Positions 52,955 through 60,566 of a stretch of DNA of 64,000 bases are shown one piece after another (position 1 is the first letter of the stretch; every line of letters starts with the position of its first letter). The DNA comes from Planctomycetaceae bacterium (GTDB lineage: Bacteria > Planctomycetota > Planctomycetia > Pirellulales > Pirellulaceae), in contig JACKHN010000031.1 of assembly GCA_020638975.1 (NCBI GenBank), forward strand, positions 1 to 64,000. Direction: 5' to 3'. The notes beneath the pieces were generated by a model. It saw only the letters and a program-made list of their open reading frames with translations, was not told the origin of the DNA and searched no databases. The position numbers and the translations under genes were made by a program.

Positions 52955-53397
52955 CTAGCGGTGAATCCACAACTCGGCACCCGCTAACTTCGCGCTGCTC
53001 TCCTGCACTTTGACCATCACACGATTGGCACCTTGCCCAATCGACTGGACGGGAACCTGGCAACGGTAGCGACGAATGTCTGCAATCTGCTGACCATCGG
53101 CAGTGGGTCCAAAGTTTGCGGAGCCGAACAGGATTTCGGGAGTACTTGCAGCGGTTAGACCCGTAAAGTCGACTCGCAATTCTGCGGTGACATCAAAGCC
53201 GGCTTCACGCAAGTCTTCCGGCACATGCAGCGAGGTTTGTGCGTACTCGTCGGCTGGCAGCGGCAAGGGCAAAGCCCTGGAAAAGTCAGAGCCGAGTTCG
53301 TTTGGGCTTGTAAGGAATCGTTCGAGAACGAACCAATTCGCAGTCCAACGCTTCCACTTGCCAAGCCTACCAGGAAGTTACGACGTGAGATTGCCAT
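52955..53397 (-). pseudogene. Frameshifted Tat-leader gene remnant
   Basis: Two overlapping frames look like halves of one gene. From the ATG at 53397 a Tat leader (ISRRNFLVGLASGSVGL, cleavage near LQAQ) reads to about 53290. The body (LPADEYAQTSLHVPEDLREA to KLAGAELWIHR) then continues in another frame to the stop at 52955. The body frame has no start: it is open only from 53377, just after a TAA. The mature part would be about 100 residues, resembling a C-terminal beta-sandwich of a larger exported enzyme. The simplest reading is a decayed gene with an internal deletion and frameshift near 53270-53310. A sequencing error is the main alternative. Confidence 0.6.
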
Positions 53398-53598
53398 AGT
53401 TTCTCCGTTCGTTTAACAAAGCAAGCGGCAACCGCCAAAACGCTCAAGCTACATGAGACAAGCTGCACAGCATCACCGAAAACCGTCCGTGAAAGTAGCT
53501 CTTCCGACCGTGAACCGTTTCGTACTCATCGATCATGCACTATCATTGGCGAACTTGCTCTTAATTTCGCATTAACTCCAACCCGAGGCAACTTAGCC
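53398..53598. other. 201-bp intergenic region
   Basis: Divergent gap between the Tat remnant and the ABM gene. No gene, hairpin or clear promoter was recognised. Confidence 0.4.
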
Positions 53599-53883
53599 AT
53601 GATAACTGTCGGAATGAACTATCACGTGATCGAAGGCAAGCAACAGGATTTTGAAGACAAGTTCGCTGGTGTGATCGACGCCCTGAAGGCTGCCGAGGGG
53701 CACACCAGTTCAACCTTGTGGAAGGATGTCAGCGACAGCGCCTCGTACCTCATCACCAGCGAATGGTCCGACGAGGAAGCTTTTACGACCTTCATTCGCA
53801 GCGATGCCTTTCGTGCAGTCACTAATTGGGGGAAAGAGCAAATCCTCTCTGGTCGACCACAGCACAAGATTTACAAGCAGTAA
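53599..53883 (+). CDS. ABM-domain (antibiotic biosynthesis monooxygenase-like) protein
   Basis: A 94-residue dimeric alpha-beta barrel protein. The pattern ITVGMNYHVIEGKQQDFEDK, then EGHTSSTLWKDV and LITSEWSDEEAFTTFIRS is typical of the ABM superfamily. Members include quinol and heme-degrading monooxygenases and many of unknown role. No signal peptide. It is 15 nt upstream of the acylase/lactamase fusion gene and may be co-transcribed with it. Confidence 0.9.
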   Translation: MITVGMNYHVIEGKQQDFEDKFAGVIDALKAAEGHTSSTLWKDVSDSASYLITSEWSDEEAFTTFIRSDAFRAVTNWGKEQILSGRPQHKIYKQ

Positions 53884-53898
53884 ATCGCGAGTGACGCA

Positions 53899-56739
53899 AT
53901 GAAACGACTCCATCGAGTCACCTTCACGCTATTCACTTGGATCTGGCTGTCGCTGCCGTTTAGCAACACAGCGCTGGCCGACGAGCCGAAGTTCGATCTC
54001 GTTCTCCAAGGAGGCCGGATCGTCGATGGTACTGGCGCGCCCTGGTACGTCGCGGATGTCGGCATTCGCGGCGGAACGATCGCCAAAATCGGGCACATTG
54101 CGACAAGTGACTCGAAAACGGTGATCGATGCCAGCGGATTGATCGTTGCGCCGGGCTTCATCGACATGATGGGTCAGACCGCGACGCCGATGCTGGATGA
54201 TCCGAAGACTGCCATCAATCTGTTAACGCAAGGCATCACGACGATCAATGCCGGCGAAGGAGCTTCCGCCGCGCCGCTCGACGAGGACGAAGCCGCGACT
54301 CGCGGTTGGACGACGATGTCCGAGTATTTTCAGTTAATCGAGCTGCATGGCTTGCCCATCAATGTCGTGCAGACCGTTGGACATACGCAAGTCCGCCGAC
54401 TCGTGCTGGGCGACGTCGACCGGCGACCGAGTGATGAAGAACTGGATCAGATGCGAGCACACGTTCGCGAGGCGATGGAGGCGGGCGCAATTGGTGTCTC
54501 GACTGCTCTCATCTATCCGCCCGCCGTCTATGCCCGCACGGAAGAGATCGCTGCACTAGCGGAAGTTGCCGGGCAACACGGTGGTCGCTACTACACGCAC
54601 ATGCGCAACGAAGGCGATCTGCTGCTGGAAGCGATCGACGAAGCACTGGACATTGGTCGCACGGGCAAGACGCCGGTTCACATCTTCCACTTGAAGGCCG
54701 CCGGGCAACAAAACTGGGGCAAGATGCAACTGGCCATCGCCAAGATAAAGTCCGCGCGAGCCGAAGGCCAGCAAGTCACCGCCGACATCTATCCGTATAT
54801 CAACAACGGGCTTGGCATCGCGGCCTTTATCCATCCGCGCCACTTCGGCGCAGGACAGGGGCAATTGATTGGGCGACTGGACGATCCCGCTTATCGCGAC
54901 GAAATTCGCAAGGAGATGGAAACGACCGGTGGTTGGGAGAACTGGTATCGGCATGTCGGACACGACTGGGATCGCGTGGTGATTGGTCAAGCAGATGACG
55001 CACGTTACGCAGAACTTGTCGGTCAAAGCGTCGCCGAAATGGCGAAGGCCCGCGAAGAAGATCCCTGGGAAACATTCTTCAATCTCGTCCGCACCGGAGC
55101 GTTTGCGCTGCCGCAAAGCATGACCGACGCCAACAAAATCTTGGCCATGCAGCAAGAGTTCGTGTCGTTCTGCACAGACGTCGGGCCCGCTGGAGGTTCT
55201 CGGATCGCATCGCATCCCCGCGCCTTTGGCTCGTTCCCACGTCTGATATCGCATTACGTACGCGATCTCGGAGCCATCTCGCTGGAGCGGGCGGTCGCCC
55301 AGGCGAGTGCGGCGGCGGCGAATGACGTGCTGGCCTTTGATCGCGGTCGCATCGCCGAGGGCCTGGCCGCGGATGTGATCGTTTTCGATTACGATGCGCT
55401 GGCCGACAAAGCGACTTTCGCGAAGCCGAATGAATTGGCCGAGGGTATGCGGCATGTGATCGTGAACGGCAAGCTCGTGTTGCAAGACGGCAAGCAAACC
55501 GACGCACTGCCAGGACGCGTGCTGCGAGGGCCGGGCTACCGTGCCGAAACGGCGCCACATGCGGTATCGACTGGCAAGTCGGACAAACGGCTCGACAGCT
55601 TCGACCGCATGATGCGTGAGTTCATGGAGCAGCATCGCGTCCCCGGCGGATCTCTGGCGGTCACGGATCGAGGACGAGTCGTCTTCGCGCGAGGTTATGG
55701 CTACAGCGATGTCGCCACACGCGAACAAGTCACCACCGACAGCCTGTTCCGCATTGCCAGCATCTCGAAACCGATCACGGTCGTCGCGATTCTGCAATTG
55801 GTCGAAAATGGGAAGCTGAAGCTTAACGACAAAGTCTTCGAAGTGCTCGACTATGAAGACGAGATCAAGGCTAAGGGCGAACGCTTCGACACTCGCCAGC
55901 GCGATATCACCATCCGGTACTTGCTCGAACATCGCGGCGGCTGGGATCGAGACATTTCGTTCGATGGCATGTTTCGATCGGTTGAATTTGCCGCGAAGCT
56001 CGGCCTTCCTGCACCCGCTGGTCCCGATGCCGTGATTCGTTCGATGCTCGGGCAATCGCTCGACTTCGATCCCGGCCATCGGTATGCGTATTCCAATTAC
56101 GGCTATTGCTTGCTGGGACGCGTGGTCGAGAAACGGGCGGGGCAGTCGTATGAACAGTACGTCCGAGAGAATGTTCTCGCACCGTTGGATATCCATTCGA
56201 TGCGAATCGGCAAGACACGGCTCGATGGTCGGCAGCCGAAGGAGGTTCGCTATTACTATCCCGGTCGCGGGCCTTCGGTCTTTCAGAGTGATCTCGGCCA
56301 GGACGTCCCCTGGCCTTATGGCGGTTGGTATCTGGAGGCAATGGACTCGCACGGTGCTTGGATCGCCTCGGCAACGGATTTGGCAAAATTCGCCGCCGCG
56401 TTCGATGATCCACAGAACTGTAAGATCCTGTCCGCAGACAGCATCGCGGCAATGTTTGCTCGCCCGCCAGGACTTGCCGGACATGAAGAGGACGGCACGG
56501 AGAAAGCAACGTTCTATTCACTTGGTTGGTTCAACCGTCCCATCAGCGACGGCAAGCAAAACAACTGGCACACGGGATCGCTGGCAGGAACCGCAACCAT
56601 CCTGATCCGCCGTCATGACGGTCGCAATTTCGTGGCTCTGTTCAACGCCCGCAGCAGTCCGGACGCATCACACTTCGGACGCGAGATCGACCCATTGCTT
56701 CATCGCGCGGCCAACGAAGTTAGTGAGTGGCCTGAGTAG
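53899..56739 (+). CDS. Exported fusion: D-aminoacylase-like amidohydrolase plus serine beta-lactamase-like domain
   Basis: A 946-residue exported protein. A signal peptide (1-28) leads into an amidohydrolase domain (about 33-545; GGRIVDGTGAPWYVADVGI, VSTALIYPP, YYTHMRNEG, PVHIFHLKAAG, VTADIYPY, small C-terminal beta domain with VIVNGKLVLQDGK). A class C/AmpC-like domain follows (about 570-935), with SISK (S621, K624), YSNYG as YxN and the HTGS triad in WHTGSLAGT. In the amidohydrolase part the usual metal HxH is missing: APGFIDMMGQTATP (84-97) replaces PGFxDxHxH. The lactamase-like site is complete. It may act on D-amino-acid-containing peptides or wall fragments. It lies just after the ABM gene. 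Confidence 0.88.
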   Translation: MKRLHRVTFTLFTWIWLSLPFSNTALADEPKFDLVLQGGRIVDGTGAPWYVADVGIRGGTIAKIGHIATSDSKTVIDASGLIVAPGFIDMMGQTATPMLDDPKTAINLLTQGITTINAGEGASAAPLDEDEAATRGWTTMSEYFQLIELHGLPINVVQTVGHTQVRRLVLGDVDRRPSDEELDQMRAHVREAMEAGAIGVSTALIYPPAVYARTEEIAALAEVAGQHGGRYYTHMRNEGDLLLEAIDEALDIGRTGKTPVHIFHLKAAGQQNWGKMQLAIAKIKSARAEGQQVTADIYPYINNGLGIAAFIHPRHFGAGQGQLIGRLDDPAYRDEIRKEMETTGGWENWYRHVGHDWDRVVIGQADDARYAELVGQSVAEMAKAREEDPWETFFNLVRTGAFALPQSMTDANKILAMQQEFVSFCTDVGPAGGSRIASHPRAFGSFPRLISHYVRDLGAISLERAVAQASAAAANDVLAFDRGRIAEGLAADVIVFDYDALADKATFAKPNELAEGMRHVIVNGKLVLQDGKQTDALPGRVLRGPGYRAETAPHAVSTGKSDKRLDSFDRMMREFMEQHRVPGGSLAVTDRGRVVFARGYGYSDVATREQVTTDSLFRIASISKPITVVAILQLVENGKLKLNDKVFEVLDYEDEIKAKGERFDTRQRDITIRYLLEHRGGWDRDISFDGMFRSVEFAAKLGLPAPAGPDAVIRSMLGQSLDFDPGHRYAYSNYGYCLLGRVVEKRAGQSYEQYVRENVLAPLDIHSMRIGKTRLDGRQPKEVRYYYPGRGPSVFQSDLGQDVPWPYGGWYLEAMDSHGAWIASATDLAKFAAAFDDPQNCKILSADSIAAMFARPPGLAGHEEDGTEKATFYSLGWFNRPISDGKQNNWHTGSLAGTATILIRRHDGRNFVALFNARSSPDASHFGREIDPLLHRAANEVSEWPE

Positions 56740-56800
56740 TCGCATTGCTCTGCAATGCAGACTCCAAGCATGAGTTCGCGTTGCGGAGCAACGCGACTAC
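56736..56800. repeat. Palindromic repeat spanning two convergent stops
   Basis: Outer arms GTAGTCGC / GCGACTAC (56736-56743, 56793-56800) enclose further symmetric pieces (GCATTGC.CTGCAATGC and CGTTGCGGAGCAACG). The TAG of the fusion gene and the stop of the Ser/Thr kinase gene both fall in the arms. It probably serves as a shared terminator. Confidence 0.85.
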
Positions 56801-57792
56801 TCTCGCCCTTCCGCATCGAGTGCTTCTGCGCGGAAATCGCGGATGGCGTTGATCATGGCTTGGATCGATTGATAACGATCGCCCGGCTTCTTCTCGAGGG
56901 CCTTTAAGCAGATCTCGTCCAACCGCTTAGGAACCTTACGCCCCTGCGCAACTTTACTGGGAGGTTCGGCAGGAGCATACAAGATATTTTGAAATGTCTC
57001 GTCGATCGTGCGGCCTCGGAACGGCTCGCGCAAGGCGAGAATCTCGTACAACACGACTCCCGTGCTGAAGATGTCCGTCCGCTCGTCGATGTTTTTGCTG
57101 CCGTTGACTTGCTCGGGCGACATGTACAGCGGCGTTCCCGGACGCTGGCCGGGCGACGTTAGCCGCTCCTCGAGATTCTCGCCGGTATCTTTGAGCTTGC
57201 CGGTGTCGCCTTCGTCGGGCAAGCCCCACACCTTGGCAACGCCCCAGTCCATCAGCATCACTTCGCCAAACATCCCGACCATGATGTTCTCGGGCTTGAT
57301 ATCGCGATGGATGACACCATGAGCATGCGCATAGGCGAGCGCGTTGGCGGCTTGCACCAGGATTCCGAGCAATCGGTCAAGCGAAAACTCGCGAACCGCA
57401 TCGGGATCTTTCTGGGCGATCAGGCTGAGAATGCGGAACAGATCTCGGCCTTCGATCTTCTTCATTGCAAAGTAGATCGCGCCGGTGTCGTCTTTGCCGA
57501 GCTCATAAACGGGCACGGTGTTCGGATGCGACATTTGAGCCGTCACTCGAGCTTCTCGCAACAGACGAAGACGCTCGTTCCGGTTGTCAGCGTTCTCGGG
57601 GGCGAGTCGCTTGATGCAGACCCGTCGGCCTAGATTGCTGTCGTAACAAGCAAACAGCTGGCCGTTCCCGCCGCCTGCCATCGGTCGCAGACTCTTGTAC
57701 TTGCAGAAATCGTTGGTGAACCAACTGGGCAAATCCGCATCGGTGCCCGTCAAGTGGATCGTGGGGTACTGGTCTTTTGGCTGCTCCGCCAT
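56797..57792 (-). CDS. Soluble Ser/Thr protein kinase
   Basis: A 331-residue Hanks-type kinase without a membrane segment. It has the Gly-rich loop MAGGGNGQLFACY (about 38-50), the Lys in VCIKRL (K61), HRDIKPENIM, then DWG (LMDWGVAKV) in place of DFG. SPGQRPGTPLYMSPEQVNG is the activation segment and RTDIFSTGVVLYEIL the following block. DWG is common in planctomycete kinases. The ATG at 57792 has CGGAG upstream; an extension of 19 codons is possible but less likely. The partner of the FHA-GAF cyclase could be such a kinase, but the genes are 20 kb apart. It phosphorylates unknown cytoplasmic targets. Confidence 0.9.
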   Translation of the reverse strand: MAEQPKDQYPTIHLTGTDADLPSWFTNDFCKYKSLRPMAGGGNGQLFACYDSNLGRRVCIKRLAPENADNRNERLRLLREARVTAQMSHPNTVPVYELGKDDTGAIYFAMKKIEGRDLFRILSLIAQKDPDAVREFSLDRLLGILVQAANALAYAHAHGVIHRDIKPENIMVGMFGEVMLMDWGVAKVWGLPDEGDTGKLKDTGENLEERLTSPGQRPGTPLYMSPEQVNGSKNIDERTDIFSTGVVLYEILALREPFRGRTIDETFQNILYAPAEPPSKVAQGRKVPKRLDEICLKALEKKPGDRYQSIQAMINAIRDFRAEALDAEGRE

Positions 57793-57960
57793 CGTGATCT
57801 CCGACAACATCCGTGAAGTACTTACAGTGTAGGTTTCGTTATGACACAAGCGGGGAGCGAAGTAAATCAGCCGCTTGAGGATCGATCGTCCGACTGTTAA
57901 GTTTCAGCGTTCGAATTGTTCAGATTCCAGCAAGCCAAGCGACTAGAAGGCCAGCCCACC

Positions 57961-58686
57961 ATGAGCATCACACAAGCCACGCTCGACAAACTCGCCAAAT
58001 ACGATACGCCAACCATTTGCAACGTGATCGAGCTGTTTGATATCCGGCCTCGCAACGCCGGCTATATGGATCACCGCGTGCGATCGAACTTTCCTGAGCT
58101 GCCGCCGATGGTCGGGTTTGCTTGCACGGGACAATTTCGCTCCGATGCGCCTCCGGTCGGCGGGGATGCTTACGGATCGATCGGCAAGCAACTGGAAATG
58201 TTTGGCGATTTGCCAGGACCGGCCGTCGTGGTGTTTCAGGATGCAGACGATCCAGCCGTGGCGGCCGTGTTCGGCGAAGTCATGTGCTCGACGTATCAGG
58301 CGTATGGTTCGGTCGGCTTAGTCACCAATGGCGGCGGTCGCGATCTCGAACAAGTCCGCGCGTTGAAGTATCCCGTCTTCACCGGTTCGACGATTTGTTC
58401 ACACGCTTACTGTCACATGCTGCATCTGGGGCTGCCGGTTCGTGTGGGCGGGCTAATGGTGTATCAGAACGACCTGCTGCACGGCGACGCCAACGGCGTG
58501 ACGAACATACCGGCCGAGATCGCCAGCGAAATCGCCGACATCTCGGACGAGTTCATCGCTGCGGAAGCGATCATGCTCGACTACGTTAAAGCTCCCGGCG
58601 AGAAGACCGTCGCGAAGTTCAACGAACTGCGCGAGGAGTTTCAAGCGGTTGTTGGCAAGCTGAAAAAGCGAGTTGTCCGGAAGTAG
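57961..58686 (+). CDS. RraA-family aldolase/regulator
   Basis: A 241-residue RraA/HMG-aldolase-family protein. The core is FGEVMCSTYQAYGSVGLVTN, then GGGRDLEQVRAL (the conserved Arg-Asp) and VYQNDLLHGDANGVTNIP. Members are 4-hydroxy-4-methyl-2-oxoglutarate or related aldolases, or act as inhibitors of RNase E. Here the N-terminus TLDKLAKYDTPTICNVIE is the usual start. The ATG at 57961 is chosen over an upstream in-frame extension. Divergent from the kinase gene and convergent with the first paralog gene. Confidence 0.85.
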   Translation: MSITQATLDKLAKYDTPTICNVIELFDIRPRNAGYMDHRVRSNFPELPPMVGFACTGQFRSDAPPVGGDAYGSIGKQLEMFGDLPGPAVVVFQDADDPAVAAVFGEVMCSTYQAYGSVGLVTNGGGRDLEQVRALKYPVFTGSTICSHAYCHMLHLGLPVRVGGLMVYQNDLLHGDANGVTNIPAEIASEIADISDEFIAAEAIMLDYVKAPGEKTVAKFNELREEFQAVVGKLKKRVVRK

Positions 58687-58703
58687 ATTTCAGAACATAG
58701 GCG

Positions 58704-60338
58704 TCAGAAGCACCCACCTGGGCTAGTTGGCTGAACTGGCATCGCAGCTTCCGTTGCTTTTGAGTTTCCATCGGCACCGAATCCGCCTGACGGCAATCCG
58801 ACACCGCATTGGAAACCATCGTAAACGTTCAATAAGCCGAGGCTCGTTAACAACGCGCGCACGCGGTGATGCACGCTAAAGTTGTGCTTGACGACCAGTA
58901 ACGGTCCCAAGCCCTGCACAAAGGTGCCAGCTTCGCCGCCCCAAGTTCTCGAGTCGGTAGCGCACATGACGAGCGTTGCAATTTCATCGGGCGAAGCGAT
59001 TTCGTTGTTAACGTTGTAGGACCGAACGAAGTGGGCATCTGGATCGGTGGCGTTCGCAACAACTGTGCTTTGCTTCTTCGCTTGACGCAGATCCGTCAAC
59101 AGTCCCAAGATCTCCTCGTGAACTTGTTGCGTCTGCGAAATCATCAACGTGGGCACAGGCAGCAACGGCTCGACCGCACCAGGGCCTCCCACCTCATCCC
59201 AGGTGTCCGGAGCAATCGTCGATGTGATCACCTGTCGCAGCGAATCGAAATCGCAGTTGGCTCCCGGTAGATCGCCCGGATGCGCTGCCGCGACTTCAAC
59301 GAGATCGCGAACCGGATACAGAGCTATATCTAACTGGCATTCACAGCACTCGGGCGTCGTAATTTGGACAACTTCGTCGCGGATGATGTACGTCAGCTCG
59401 ATATCATTCAACAGTCTTGCAAGTACAAAACGAACTGGTGATTTGGTGAAACTGCCGCTTATCGGCACCGACGTATCGATTCCGAAGTCTTCCAGCGCAC
59501 GAGTATCGATGACGATTGGTATATGCAACTTCTCGGCGAGAAACTCGACGACGTCCCTGAGCGATTCGTCTTTAAACTCCACCGTGAGCGGCTGCTCGAG
59601 CGCATTCAGTAAGGCTCTCGTCGCTTCATCCTCGCCAAGCATGTACAGGAATTTCTCCTTGGCACCAGCCTGCTTGTCGTTGGCAATGAGATTGCGATAC
59701 GTGTTAAGGAACTCGGCGAGTTGCTCGTGGATATCGGAAGTCTGTGTAACAACGAGCGTTTCATAGATACCTTCTATTGCTCCTGGCCCGCCGACATCGT
59801 CCCACGTATCTGGGGAAACTACCGACGTAATTGCTCCAATCAATCCATCGTACTCGGCAAATGGCTTACCGAGGGCCGAGTCGCGCACGAGCAAATCGCT
59901 AACGGGATAGACCTTTGTCGTGAGCCGCGCCTCGGCACCCTCAGGCGTCGTGATCCAAAGTGCTCCGAACTTCATCGTGAAAGTCAACTCAAGTTCGTTC
60001 AACATCAGCCGAAGAAACGCACGGGTCGAGATGCCGCTGATCGCCAGCGTTACGGGAGTACTTGGATTGATTCCAAAATCCTCCAGTGCCTTCGTATCGA
60101 GCGCAACGTCGACGCCCAGTTTCTCTTGCATCGTGCGACACACTTCGATCAGCGGAGCATCGAAGAAGTCCCACTCGCACTTCGAGTTCAGTGCGGCTTC
60201 GATTCGTGTTTCCCACTCGGGCGGTTGAACCTCCGGGCTACGCGACTCCTCACCGAGGGCTGGCAGCGAATGACAGGCGATGCAAGCCGGGAGGCAAGCA
60301 GTCAATAGACAGACCGATACCTGGGATCGAAAGAACAT
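58704..60338 (-). CDS. Exported secretin-N-like repeat protein, paralog A
   Basis: A 544-residue exported protein with a signal peptide (about 1-28). It contains two copies of a roughly 200-residue unit. Each unit begins with an STN-like alpha/beta part (TKALEDFGINPSTPVTLAI / TRALEDFGIDTSVPISGSF, then LRLMLNELELTFTMKFGALW) and continues with a YPVSDL stretch and the block DTWDDVGGPGAI ... LVVTQTSDIHEQLAEFL. A third partial copy is at the C-terminus. STN-like units occur in secretin and TonB proteins; function here unknown. Two thirds of the layout is shared with the gene at 60567-62159, 229 nt upstream. Starts with ATG after GAGGAGAG. Confidence 0.75.
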   Translation of the reverse strand: MFFRSQVSVCLLTACLPACIACHSLPALGEESRSPEVQPPEWETRIEAALNSKCEWDFFDAPLIEVCRTMQEKLGVDVALDTKALEDFGINPSTPVTLAISGISTRAFLRLMLNELELTFTMKFGALWITTPEGAEARLTTKVYPVSDLLVRDSALGKPFAEYDGLIGAITSVVSPDTWDDVGGPGAIEGIYETLVVTQTSDIHEQLAEFLNTYRNLIANDKQAGAKEKFLYMLGEDEATRALLNALEQPLTVEFKDESLRDVVEFLAEKLHIPIVIDTRALEDFGIDTSVPISGSFTKSPVRFVLARLLNDIELTYIIRDEVVQITTPECCECQLDIALYPVRDLVEVAAAHPGDLPGANCDFDSLRQVITSTIAPDTWDEVGGPGAVEPLLPVPTLMISQTQQVHEEILGLLTDLRQAKKQSTVVANATDPDAHFVRSYNVNNEIASPDEIATLVMCATDSRTWGGEAGTFVQGLGPLLVVKHNFSVHHRVRALLTSLGLLNVYDGFQCGVGLPSGGFGADGNSKATEAAMPVQPTSPGGCF

Positions 60339-60376
60339 GAAAGACTCTCCTCAACAGTCCAGGCCCCTGGATGAGC
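60339..60376 (-). promoter_or_regulatory. Leader hairpin before paralog A
   Basis: Upstream of the ATG at 60338, the minus-strand leader contains TCCAG ... CTGGA (60358-60371) plus an outer CTCA / TGAG pair (60350-60353 and 60372-60375) around a 4-nt bulge. The TGAG abuts the ribosome-binding GAGGAG. The same structure, with a compensating base change, precedes paralog B. Confidence 0.55.
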
Positions 60377-60445
60377 ATTTATCGTAATCGAGTGCTGGCT
60401 GAGATTTCAAATGCAAGTCTTGCGGTAGATTCACGTGATGTAGTG

Positions 60446-60565
60446 GCTCGCGCCTTTACGCGAGCGGCAGATTCTACCTGTACGACGGGCCTCCGAGCCC
60501 GTCGAGTCCTGGATTCGACGGCTTCGGAGAGCCGTCGTACTCGTAAATCCAGTTCTGCCGCTCGC
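60446..60565. repeat. Composite palindromic element of four hairpins
   Basis: It has GCTCGCG / CGCGAGC (60446-60465), outer arms GCGAGCGGCAGA / TCTGCCGCTCGC (60460-60471, 60554-60565), then CGACGGGC / GCCCGTCG (60483-60504) and CGACGGCT / AGCCGTCG (60516-60537). The last stem is shared with 19748-19769. It fills most of the gap between the two paralog genes and stops 1 nt before the stop of paralog B. Confidence 0.85.
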
Positions 60566-60566
60566 C

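Noticed and set aside
54556..56484. A 642-codon open frame on the minus strand
   Set aside because: It lies wholly antisense to the acylase-lactamase gene, whose motifs are clear; long antisense frames are expected with this codon use.
57847..57877. CAAGCGG / CCGCTTG inverted repeat upstream of the kinase gene
   Set aside because: A 7-bp stem with a 17-nt loop is expected by chance in this base composition.
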